From: Kwoniella bestiolae CBS 10118
Lineage: Eukaryota > Basidiomycota > Tremellomycetes > Tremellales > Cryptococcaceae
Assembly: GCF_000512585.2 (NCBI RefSeq)
Contig: NC_089247.1
Span: forward strand, 1,426,001-1,490,000
Reading direction: 5' to 3'
DNA length: 64,000 nucleotides
This document shows positions 27,334 to 37,500 of the stretch, in pieces; the stretch's first letter is position 1, and every line of letters begins with the position of its first letter. A program made the position numbers and the translations under genes. Under the pieces are notes generated by a model. It was not told the DNA's origin. It did no database searches and worked only from the letters and a program-made list of their open reading frames with translations.

Positions 27334-28554
27334 CTACACCTTGACCTTCTCAGCCCCCGCCAACCCCTCAACATCACTGACCAGCCCCTCCAACTCCCTG
27401 ACCGCATCGTTCCAAGCCTCTTCTCTAGCTTCCTCCTTCCTCTGTCTCTTGGCAGACATGGGATACCCATACCTGACCTGTTTAGGTACTTTACCATATA
27501 CCGGTGCTCCTTCCTCCACTCCCCTCTGATTGATATACACATCATTGATGAATCCGTTCTCCTCGATAGACCATTTACTCCTGAACATGTTGATCCCCAC
27601 CAGATCATCCACATTCAACCCACTCTCCACCAGGTATGTTCTCAGATCGAAGTTCTCCCTCGAGGTGATCTGGGGCGTGGAGGGAGACGAGGAGGGTTGT
27701 CGGAAGAGTAAAAAGACATATCGATGGGTCGGCGTACCCTGTTCCGGAGCTGGTGATTCCCACCTCAACACTTCCTTCCCTACACCCGAGTCTGCAAGGT
27801 TCATTTCCCCCGATAAGACCGATAAGGGAATATCAGTCTTGAGGTAATGTACTCTTTGTTGAAACGAGTGGGTTTCATGGGACGGTGAGTCAGGATCAAT
27901 CACCAGTAAGGTATGTAATGCCTCAGGATTCGGTTGAGATTCGGAGGGCAGGGAAGGATGATGGAATAGTTGGGAATGTAAGGTGGGAGGGGCGGAGAAA
28001 GACGAGGGAGGGAGGATGGATCCAGGTTCGATAGGTTGTTGTCCGGAGAGAGATAAGCTGAGAGGTGAAGTGGGTGGTATACTCGATAATAAATCTGGAA
28101 CGACGTTCATCTGGAGTAATCTCTGCATCAACAGATCCAGCCCTCCCTGCTTCTTCCATTTCTCTTCGCTTAACCATCTATATATGTTCTTGTCCATCTG
28201 TCCTTTACCGCCTGTTTCGCGGAACTGACGTCGAACCGAGGGATCATTACTGTATGCTTCTATTTCCAACTGATCGATTCGCTGTAACAAGTTCGGATCG
28301 GGGTTGTTGATATCGAGCTTCGATCGTAGTTTCTCGAGTTTGGTGAGTGTTGTAGATTGGTGGGAGGAGAGGTATGAGAGAGCAGCATCGTAGGCTGGAG
28401 ACTGTCCTGCTGGGAGGGCAGGTTGGAATGAAGAAGAAGATGATGAGGGGGTGGATGTGGAGGTAGATGCCGCTCGGGAGAAGATGGGAATGAGAGTCTG
28501 TCGAGAGCTACTGGCTCGTGAGATGAGGCGAGAGGCTGCTTGTCTCGATGACAT
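27334..28554 (-). CDS. Mitochondrial large-subunit ribosomal protein mL38 (MRPL35-type, PEBP fold)
   Basis: Intronless, 406 aa. The start at 28552-28554 gives MSSRQAASRLISRASSSRQ, a basic Ser/Arg-rich mitochondrial presequence; the in-frame upstream extension is not protein-like. The helical part contains GKGQMDKNIYRWLSEEKWKK and is followed by a phosphatidylethanolamine-binding-protein-like domain (LLVIDPDSPSHETHSFQQ, then YLKTDIPL, and THRYVFLLFRQP). This combination marks mL38, named MRPL35 in yeast, a structural protein of the mitoribosome. The ending (VRYGYPMSAKRQRKEEA) is also typical. Confidence 0.9.
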   Translation of the reverse strand: MSSRQAASRLISRASSSRQTLIPIFSRAASTSTSTPSSSSSSFQPALPAGQSPAYDAALSYLSSHQSTTLTKLEKLRSKLDINNPDPNLLQRIDQLEIEAYSNDPSVRRQFRETGGKGQMDKNIYRWLSEEKWKKQGGLDLLMQRLLQMNVVPDLLSSIPPTSPLSLSLSGQQPIEPGSILPPSSFSAPPTLHSQLFHHPSLPSESQPNPEALHTLLVIDPDSPSHETHSFQQRVHYLKTDIPLSVLSGEMNLADSGVGKEVLRWESPAPEQGTPTHRYVFLLFRQPSSSPSTPQITSRENFDLRTYLVESGLNVDDLVGINMFRSKWSIEENGFINDVYINQRGVEEGAPVYGKVPKQVRYGYPMSAKRQRKEEAREEAWNDAVRELEGLVSDVEGLAGAEKVKV

Positions 28555-29616
28555 TGCGATTATGGTTGAGCTGTTCAGTAGTCGTATCGTGTCGTATGCA
28601 GATGGACAATTGAACATTTCGACAATTCAACATTTCAACATTTCAGCGAACCTCCATCTTCTCGGTCCAACGCGAGGAGTCGGTAAAAGCCAGTCGACTT
28701 TTCATAATTCCGTAATGTGGCACATGGCCGCATCTTTTGCTTATGAGCGTTTGCTGTAAATATACAACTCCAGCTTGGCTTTTCTGATTTTCCACTCCTA
28801 ATCTGACATGTATATCATGCATAGCCTGATCAAGTGCTGTTTTTGCCCATGTTCCACGAGCAGGCTCCAGGTGGAATATCAGGCAAGCCGCGCTGCAATG
28901 CCACAGAGCCAGATGAGCACTTCGTATCCGACGCTCGCACTCGCGGGACCGACTCCCCCAAACTGCTAAGAAATAGCTTGACGACTTCAGCTTCTCGTGC
29001 TTGGGACAAGCAAATAGCAGCACGACAGTCAGGATTCCCGTGCGGGTGGAGAAACTTCCTCCTGCGCCTCCTACGGGACAAGCCATGTGGAAAGACACCC
29101 AGATGGGGTTGATCATCTCCACCGCCCGTATATTACTGGTTATAGTAATTCTACCTAGGAACAGGGATAACATGCCCCTAAAGGAGATACTAACTTTTTG
29201 GATGATCAAGGGAGCAAATACGAACGTTGTGACTATACCGTATGCGGGACCTGAGTGAGTTTGGATGCGGGTTTCTATTCTTTACCACTGCTATGGACCT
29301 GAACTATAGGATACATGGATGGATGGTTATTCGCGTCCGGATCTCCCATCCCAATAGACTAGAAATGTATCATCCACACTTAGCTTTTTACATTCCCAGT
29401 CTGTATCTTACTTGTGATCTGTGAAAATCTCTCGTAACGTAACATGCATCCACCTTAACGCGACTCCACCTTACCTATCTCGTGTTAATCAATAGATTCC
29501 TCTATTCTATCTAACCAAAAATACGTTTACCTTCTCCATCTCTACCATAGACATATAGATAGATCTCTCGGTATCGCTTGGTCAAGAGCGAGACGAGGAA
29601 AGGCGACTTGACCAAA
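28555..29616. promoter_or_regulatory. Divergent intergenic region, mL38 and GT18-like gene
   Basis: About 1.06 kb between two start codons on opposite strands. A 188-codon minus frame exists but begins with TTG and has no recognisable domain. Nothing else identified. Confidence 0.5.
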
Positions 29617-31705
29617 ATGGCAGGAACAATCACCATAACGATATCCCGATCAATACGGAACCTCTTCTTCCTCATCGTCGCTACCATCCTCCTCATCACA
29701 TTCTATCGCTCCGCAACCTCGACATCCGGATCATCATTCTCCACCTCCTACCTCCTCCCATCCTCATGGCAGAGCGCAGAGACCACCTCGGGCGGTCTGA
29801 CGATACCAGAAGAAATAACGAATCTGGCCTCGGGCGAGAGGGAACTCGCGATAAAGCAGTATGAATACGCTAGTAATATGGGGTCGTACTTCGATCCGAA
29901 CCCACATTGGGGGGGTGGTAGAGAGGACTACAAGTTTTACTCGGATGTTCAGCTGAGGAAGTTGGCGGTTTGTACTGCTACCAACACGTGTAGGGAGAAC
30001 CAGACGAGTGTGAGTTTTCCTGCTGTCGATTATCCAGGTGAATTCAGTACTAACCATGCTTCGTCTGCTTGATGAACATTCAGGTCATCATTCTTGGATA
30101 TATCCACGCGCATTTCCATATCTACGAAGGGTATATGGGAGGAGAAGGTATCTGGACGTCTTACTTGGTAGGTAGACCGTGTCACTCAGCCTGACCATCG
30201 CGAGATCCAAGAAACTGATATCTGGCGTAGGTACAAACATTGGAAAAATGGGGATATACGATATTGCATGCTAGGGATGACTGGCGTAAGTCCACCGGTA
30301 GCTTTGAGGCTTCTCGGGCGGAAATATTCTGAAGCTGACCGTGAACTGTACATCACAGCTTACATTTGGTATCTATATAACCAGATACCTGATTTGGTCA
30401 AGGTGAGTACTAACTTTGTTGAGAGCAGGGAGGACAGCGAAAGACGCAAGCTGATCCGTGATCAACGAACAACAGGGTGTCATCGCGTGGAGGACTGGTC
30501 AGTATGGTACTTTCGATGATAAGGTGAAGACTCATGGAAGAGGAAACGGTGTACCGGCTTGGAAGGTGGGTTTGACCATTTCTTCTACCTATCCCCAGCT
30601 GACTAACAGCGCACCATCAGCACACATGCTGATAATGCTGCCACGTCAGTTCTTCGTGTACAACTATTTCCCAGACCATTACACCTCGATTGTAGGTGAT
30701 GCTTGGAATATGCACTCCGAATTTGGCTATTCCAAGAAACAGCGAAGTGAGTTTGGCTCTCTCCTGCTTTGCGCAAACCATTCTTTATTATTTCCTGCTA
30801 ATCAGCAATTCTACTTTGCACTAGACTTCACATTCATCCCCTACGTCGTAGAGCCCGCTACCACCCCACCCTACACACCAGCCACCACCCGACCATACCA
30901 GGTATACATCCTCGCCAAGTTTGTACGGTACTTCTACCCAGGTGCCCAACCAGCATGGGAAGACCGGGGGATTTTCCTCAGAGCGAAAACCATCTTGGAA
31001 AAGGAATTCCCAGGGTTTGAGTTCGTAGTGGGATGTAAAGATGACAGGAATGCCGCTCAGCAGAAGGAGGTGCCTATGGAGGTGCCCGAGGGAGTGAGGA
31101 ATCTGGGTAAGATGGATAGATTGGAGTTTGAGAGTCAGCTGGCGAATTCACGGGCGATGTTGGGTATTGGTTGGCCTACTTTGTCACCTAGTCCGCATGT
31201 TGCGTTGAGCCTCGGAATACCGTTTATCAATCCTGTGAGTTTGGCCCACCCCATTATACACCACACGAAAGGGCGGGGCTGATATTTGAGGGGTGCTTGT
31301 AGTACTCTATGAACGGGTGGAGTAAGAAGGATGATCCCGAATCATGGGCGCAGAGTCAACATCATACCTTGAAAGTGTTAGATCCACCGTGAGCGCACTT
31401 AACCCCCCACAAACCACTGCGTGAAACACCGAGGAGACTGACTCTGTTCATTTGGCTGTGGTGATAGTTACAATTACAACGTACTAAGGAATAACGAAAC
31501 CGAATTTATCGATGCCATCCGACAAGCCCTCTTGCACCCCATCGAACCATTCATCTTACCGACCATGACTCGAGAATACCACGAGAAACAAATTGCAGAA
31601 TGGTTACATACCGATTGGCGATCCAAGGCGGAAGAGATCCTGGAACTTAGAAGGAAGGGGATAGAAACGCAGAACGGTAAAGATGTGAAAGATTTCACTC
31701 TTTAG
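29617..31705 (+). CDS. Type II membrane glycosyltransferase, GT18 (MGAT5-like)
   Basis: Exons: 29617-30009, 30084-30167, 30231-30285, 30359-30402, 30476-30565, 30650-30746, 30825-31234, 31303-31388 and 31468-31705; 498 aa. A short cytosolic tail (MAGTITITISRSIR) precedes one membrane anchor (NLFFLIVATILLITFY), giving Golgi type II topology. The luminal part has VIILGYIHAHFHIYEGYMGG and NYFPDHYTSIVGDAWNMH. Its C-terminal half has LANSRAMLGIGWPTLSPSP followed by HVALSLGIPFINP, which parallels the sugar-nucleotide-binding end of GT18 N-acetylglucosaminyltransferase V. The family call is by pattern; donor and acceptor sugars are unknown. Exon 7 uses the acceptor at 30824; the nearer AG at 30805 breaks frame. 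Confidence 0.75.
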
Positions 31706-32258
31706 GTTTGCTTTTGGTTTGCGTAATCTAACGTGGTAGGAGCAGGGGTTAGATGGGTAGTAGATTGCATATTTCGTTTGGGTATGGGTTTGGGTTTTTG
31801 GTCTTGTAAGAGGTATTTTCATTTGCATGGGTCATGGATAGATTTTTCGTTTGTCGATCCCAACCTTGCTTGCGTACTGTGGACAGCATCAATGGGAAGC
31901 ATGAGACCGATAGTTGACCTGAGAAAAACGACCTCCGCTGCGGAGGGAAGGTCTGTCACAGACAAGCGGGTGAGGGGATAAGCAGACACTGGACCCACTG
32001 CTGAAGGGATTATTTAGGCGGGACGAAAACCCCCAGAGGTAGTTGTCCGTGGCAGTCGGAGTGAAGAGATGAAACGAGGTTGATGATATCTCCCATTCTC
32101 CAAGGAATCTCAAAGCCTGGACTCTGGTGATGCTGATCGGATCATTGAAGGGGAAAGAGAATCCATGATATCAACATCGAAGGCGGGATAGCTGAGGTGA
32201 TTTCCACTTTCTCCTATCCGATTATAGATATTGTTTTTTTGATGGTACCTCAATCAGG
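31706..32258. other. Intergenic between GT18-like gene and tRNA-His
   Basis: About 550 bp with no gene. It contains a short perfect palindrome CCTCCGCTGCGGAGG near 31930-31944. Confidence 0.5.
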
Positions 32259-32345
32259 GTCTCTATAGTATAGGTGGTCAGTACGTCACGTTGTGGTTAA
32301 CACAGCAGAACTGTGAAGACAGCTGTTCGAGTCAGCTTAGGGACA
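32259..32345 (+). tRNA. tRNA-His(GTG) with intron, copy 1
   Basis: Cloverleaf folds by eye: acceptor GTCTCTA with TAGGGAC, D-arm GTAT/GTAC, anticodon stem TCACG with TGTGA, anticodon GTG at 32293-32295, T-arm AGCTG-TTCGAGT-CAGCT, discriminator A. A 14-nt intron (32297-32310) sits one base 3' of the anticodon. The mature body is 73 nt. A T-run (TTTTTTT) follows within 10 nt, as expected for a Pol III terminator. Confidence 0.93.
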
Positions 32346-32681
32346 ATCATTTTTTTGATTGCCTTTTTTCCGATCAATCAATCAAAACCCATAAATCACG
32401 ATCAAAATCCATTTGTTCTGGTCTTCCTTTTGCCACTGGATGGTTTGATAGATTGGGATTGCGCCACCCCTTTGATTCAGGTCATGCATGTCCTCGGTAC
32501 AGTGCACTGTCTCTGTATCCCTTCACCTTGCTTTCTTCTTCTTCTGCTTCTTCTTCTCAAACGTCATCATCATCAAATACACTCAGCCAAGCTTCTAGAC
32601 CTATCCATCTATATATACTTCTTCTCTGAAGAAACCCCCTATTGGCAAGACGCCCGACCTATAAAGATAACATAGCCTATC
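32346..32681. promoter_or_regulatory. Antizyme promoter and 5' leader
   Basis: 336 bp between tRNA-His and the antizyme ATG. It holds CT-rich stretches (CTTCTTCTTCTG near 32531-32550) and a TATATATA at about 32610, close to the ATG, so the mRNA leader may be short. Confidence 0.45.
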
Positions 32682-33955
32682 ATGAGTAACCAATCTAAGA
32701 GTATCAATATCAATCGAAATCTTCGCCCCGCGTGAGTATCGAGTTCTGCCTTCATCATTTGCCCGTGATCTTTTTCCCACACATAGGCTGACCGTGTGCC
32801 TATCACTCCCAGCGGCGCTTTGGGAAACGCTGGCGCAGGGGCATGTTCGACTTCTTCCCCTTTACTGTTCTCCACTTCGAATCCTACTACCCAACCTTTG
32901 GCTATAGCTAGAGCAGGTGGGACAGGCGGACAGATCTACGTTTACGCAGAAGATGGAGATAACACATCTTACGCTTCCTTTGCTGGCGGAGGCCGGCAGT
33001 GGGTTTGAAGAAGGCAGGAGGAGGACACTGGCTGTGAGTTCACCTTACCACTATACATTGGGGATGGGGGCAGAGCTGATATTAAGTGGATTTGGTATAG
33101 GGCGACGACAATGACGCCAGCGAGTCGTCAGAGACCACGAGAGAATCTCTGATGTCCTACCTGCATGAACCCCTCTCTCAACCACCCGGAAGATCACTTC
33201 AGGTTGATCCTCTAACACCGCCCTCCTCTTTTACCCCCTCGGTCGACATCCCCTTCTCCACCACTACTCAACACAGTCAATCATTCTCACTTCCTCTTAC
33301 GCCCGTATCGTCCTCTTCACTGAGCGATCCCACCTCCCCCCCACTCATCAAACCTACATTACCTCGTGCTCAAAGCCAAAGCCAAAGCCAAAGCCATAAA
33401 TCCACCCTACCGACCAAACAGGAACGTCAAATCATCTCATTGATCTCGTCGATATTCCCCAACCACTTCACATCCATATCGAACCATTCGACCACCCTTG
33501 AAATAGTCACTCCTCCTTCGAACGTCCTCAAAGGGTTTATAGTAGATACTACCACAAAGGGAAGAACGGTATTCGTCCATATGGAATCTAATCATCCTAC
33601 ACCCATCACTCGTCCAGAAACTCTCTCTCCCAATTTCTCACAGGTCCTGAGGCCACACGATCCCCTTCTTTCCATCTCGCCTCCTACCTCTTCGTCAAGT
33701 GCAATATCAGGGGGGTTGTACGGTATGGACATTCGAGAATCCCTTACAGCTTTACTGGATCTCTCGTCAGATGCCTTAGAAGCGAATAATCTAGTATTGG
33801 TGCTTGATAGAGAAGAAAGCGAGCAAGAGAGTCTAGCGGAATTACTTCATTCCCTAATGTACGTTGGAGGACAGGTACTCAAGTCGCCGTCGAAAGTCCT
33901 CGGAGGGTGGGAATGGGATATTAGGAAGTGGGTTTTGGTAGGGTTGGAGCTGTAA
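32682..33955 (+). CDS. OAZ1: Ornithine decarboxylase antizyme, decoded by +1 ribosomal frameshift
   Basis: Antizyme binds ornithine decarboxylase and sends it to the proteasome without ubiquitin, limiting polyamines. Exons: 32682-32731, 32813-33033 and 33101-33955. ORF1 (81 codons, MSNQSKSININRNLRPAGAL...) ends ...GGGRQWV then TGA at 33006-33008. Skipping one base after GTT resumes at GAA (33007) and continues ...EEGRRRTLAGDDNDASE to the TAA at 33953-33955, about 374 aa in all. The C-terminal domain is recognisable as antizyme: MDIRESLTALLDLSSDALEA, NNLVLVLDREESEQE and WDIRKWVLVGLEL. No single frame encodes the protein. Intron 1 uses the acceptor at 32812, with a CTGAC branch site at 32788; this is the only choice that puts ORF1 in frame with the shift site. 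A QS-repeat (SQSQSQSQ) is encoded at about 33371-33394. Confidence 0.88.
33003..33009 (+). other. +1 programmed frameshift site GTT-TGA-A of antizyme
   Basis: The zero frame reads TGG GTT TGA; the +1 frame reads GAA from 33007. The tryptophan codon just before the last sense codon and the in-frame TGA are shared with many antizyme shift sites. Polyamines normally raise shifting, closing a feedback loop. Any 3' stimulator must sit in the 27 nt before the donor at 33034 or across the exon junction. Confidence 0.85.
33371..33394 (+). repeat. CAAAGC microsatellite inside the antizyme coding region
   Basis: Four tandem copies of CAAAGC encoding alternating Gln and Ser. The unit is 6 bp, so changes in copy number keep frame. 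Confidence 0.9.
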
Positions 33956-34530
33956 GACGAACATATGTTTTTCCCCTTGTTCGTTTTCTTCTTTATATGT
34001 CCTCAACAGGCATTTCGTTTTTTCTCTTGTTTATCATTTACTGTTCATATCATTGGGTTCTCAATTTCACTTTCACTCCCCCTATTCGTGTCATTCTCAT
34101 CTCTTCTCAATTCCTCGGCTGAGGTCATCTTTTGTCTTGTTATGTTTTGCATATATCCCTTCTTTTCGAACATCGTAGTAGATAAGTTGTAAATTAGACG
34201 GTATCACGTAAAGTAAAATAAAACATGTTATATGAAATTCTTCGTTGGTGAATTCTACTTGCATACTCTGCCGAGGCATTTACTAACACTAATTGACATC
34301 ATCCTCAAAGTTCTGCCCATTCATGGAAAAATCGAATCCTCGTTGCGTGTACATGACTAATTCATTCATATGTATATATCTACTAATCTAATCCTTCACT
34401 CGTCAAGCTACATCCCTCTTTCTCCCAAGTCCATCCTCGTTCTAATCTTCCATACAACATCCACCTGTACCTCTCTCGTACAACAGACAACTCCAAAACC
34501 ACGCCTACAACACCACGACGCACAAATCCC
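33956..34530. other. Convergent 3' flanks of antizyme and deubiquitinase
   Basis: 575 bp, T-rich after the antizyme stop; presumed 3' UTRs. No gene seen. Confidence 0.6.
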
Positions 34531-37500
34531 TTACTCCTCTTTACCACCTATAACCTCGTCCCCACCAGGCATCTTAGGTTCCTCCTCCAAATCGCTCGTT
34601 CGATCCAACGTGGGCGTTCCCGTACCAGCAGATTCACCAAGACCAAGCTTGATAGCATTTTCAGTCGACGAGGTGGGTTCGGCACTTCCCCAAGCATTGT
34701 TCCCATAGCCTATACTCGCTCCTACCTGACCTAGATCTACGTTAGTCCCCGATCTCAGAGAAGGATCGATAGAATCGTTCTCGTCATCGCTTAGTTGAGG
34801 AGAAGGCTGGACAGGCGTTGTTGGGATGTTATCGTCTACGTCGGAGTATGAAGGTAGTTCGTCGGATGATTGTGAGGCGTCACCTTGTGATGTATTGGAA
34901 GAAGCGGGTTCGATAGTAGGGGAAGAGGGTGGGAAAGGTGTGGCGGCACGGGATGCTTCCTGCTCATTTCAGCTTACATTAGCTTATCTTACCACGAGGG
35001 GTAGGTAATGACTATGGATAGGAGAATACTCACCTCAGCTTTGATCCGTGATATACCGCCAATAGGTCTCTTAGTCCTTCGACGGTAGAACAGTAAATAC
35101 GCCGCGCGGCTCTATAGATCGCATCACACCATCAGTGACGTCGACAACAGAATCAGCAAGAACTACTGACCTGTACAGCTTCCACATCCGCCTTGGATAC
35201 CCTCGAATCATCGTAATTATACCACTGCCCATCCACTCTATTCCTACAGAAGGCAGTATAATGTCCCCCTCCCATACCACCAAAATGATTATCCACAGCG
35301 TCTATCAGGTCACATCCATACCAATTAGCACAGCCCATCGTCCGAGCTGGTTATGGAGTCAGAAACACTCACACAAATCGTAAATCATCTCTTCATCATC
35401 ATGCTCATCAATCCCCAACTCCTCCAACTCTCCACTATGTCCATTCATCTTCATACTCTTCGCTACCTTCCTCTCACCTATCCTCTCGCCGAGATCCAAC
35501 CCGTCAATAGGGAAATTGACCATATTGTCCAGCTTATCTCCCATCCTTCGTGAGGATCCAAATCGTTTGATGCAGATCACCAAGATATCAGGTGCTTTGT
35601 AGATCTCCAATTTCTTCGTGGCCGCTTGGTGTTTCTTACACTATATAATCATGCAATACATCAGCTTCCATCGATCAGGATCGCGGAGAAGAAGTCAGGG
35701 GAGAAGAAACGTACAACAGGACAATACCACAGATCGTCTTCGCCCAGTGTTTCCTCCTTCGAGAACTCATCCAAACAATCTTCGACAGTAATCTTCCTAC
35801 CTTCCTTCTTCTTCGCCAATTCCTTGTCAATCGCAGGATCGACAATCTCATCGCCCATAACTTCTTCGTCAAGCCACTCGTGAAAAGCTGACGAAGACCA
35901 TTCACAGAAGATCCCTTCGCCTGGTCTGACGACCGGTTGACCGGTATGCGCATGTGCATGAGGAGGAATATGAGAAGAGGAAGAATCAGATGTGTTACCT
36001 TCGTCTTCTGATTGGTATGATGGTGAGACTATCGAGTTGATGCCAGCTGTCATTCGTTTGAAAAGAGCTTTCTTGGGTTTCTTCCTGGACTCGAGCAATG
36101 ACCACGTCGAAGATGACTCGTTAGGGTCTTTGGAATAGATGCGATGAACGTTGATCTTCTCTTTGGTTTTGAACGAGTTGAACATCGCTTCACTCGCTGC
36201 TTCGGCGACATGAATCTTGAATAGATCCGCACGGGGTACGAGTTTACCGGATACCGATCCTGTGACAGACCGTCCAGAGGTCGAGCCTTGGCTGACCAGA
36301 GAAGTTGTCGAAGGACTTGCATGTAGGCCAGAAGGGTTGGGCGAAGGAGCAGGATGATCGACATCCATCGAGGTCTCATCGTTGTCAGGTGTGACCTCAA
36401 CGACGGTAGTCTGATCGCCGTTGAGATGGATCTCCGTAATAGGCAGCGAATCTTCCTCTGGTTTAGGTGTGCTGGGCGTAGGTACAACAGCTTTTGAGCT
36501 GGAAGCGTGAACGTATAATTGATCTTTCAGCTCGGGTTTGACAAACCGGGTGTATCCTCGCATGATGGCTTCTCGCACTGATGAGGGATCACTAGCATCC
36601 GTTTTGGAAAGAGTGATGAAGAATGGTTTGGCGTGGTTGTCGGAAGGATAGTTGTTGCCGTATCGCGACCGGTGTTCGTTTGTCTTGAACGTATACACTG
36701 GGACAGTGATTGATTCGTCGGTTGGTACGGTGCCGACAGATCTGCGAGTAGCGGATACTGGAACGTCAAGCTCGTAAAATATGATCACATCGTGGTCTTT
36801 GGCTTCACTGTTGTGGTCGGCGTCGATCCAGAAATTGTAAGGCCGGCCATGCCATAGATCAAAACCGAGGAGCTGTAGCATTGTGTGAGTAATATTGGCC
36901 GTGCGTTCGTATGGCAACGTACTCACATTTGACGCTTTGCTGCCGGTCAGTGCAGCTAATCTATCTTTCACCTGAGCGAACGAAGCATTCTGAGGAACAA
37001 GAAGTTTGACCAAGATTGGAGGTTTCTCGACGTCTCGAGGTACAAATACCATTTTCATGTGTCGGTGTTGAGCGATAGGAAGGGGTACGGTCAAGTACAT
37101 GAACTAGATTTCTGGGTCAGCACACGTCGCAGCGTTTGTAAAGCTAGACAACTCACTGGATCCATTGTTATCGATTCCTGCGTGCAGACAGTTCAATCAG
37201 ATGACTTACCTTGCGCCTCTACAAGAGCCAGAGATCACTCACCTTATGACACTCTGGGCAGACCAGCGTACTCTGCAACTGTCCTTGGAAAAGGTCCACA
37301 ATAACACTATCGTTCCTCTTCTTGTACCCATCCCAGCACTCTTTACCCAGCTCAGCCAATTCTTTCTCGCCTCCTCCAGCCTTCCAATCGGGTTTCTCAA
37401 TATATGGCTTCTTGATGATTCTATTCAGATCTTCATGTAATCCATCAAGCAAGAAAGCGATGAACTCTTGAGTATCGTGTTGGCCGTACCCTGCGAATTG

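Noticed and set aside
28643..29209. 188-codon ORF on the minus strand
   Set aside because: Begins with TTG, overlaps the mL38 promoter, no recognisable domain and no ATG giving a sensible protein.
32796..33008. Independent small protein in ORF1 frame
   Set aside because: This frame has no ATG of its own; it is explained as the zero-frame part of antizyme after splicing from 32731 to 32813.
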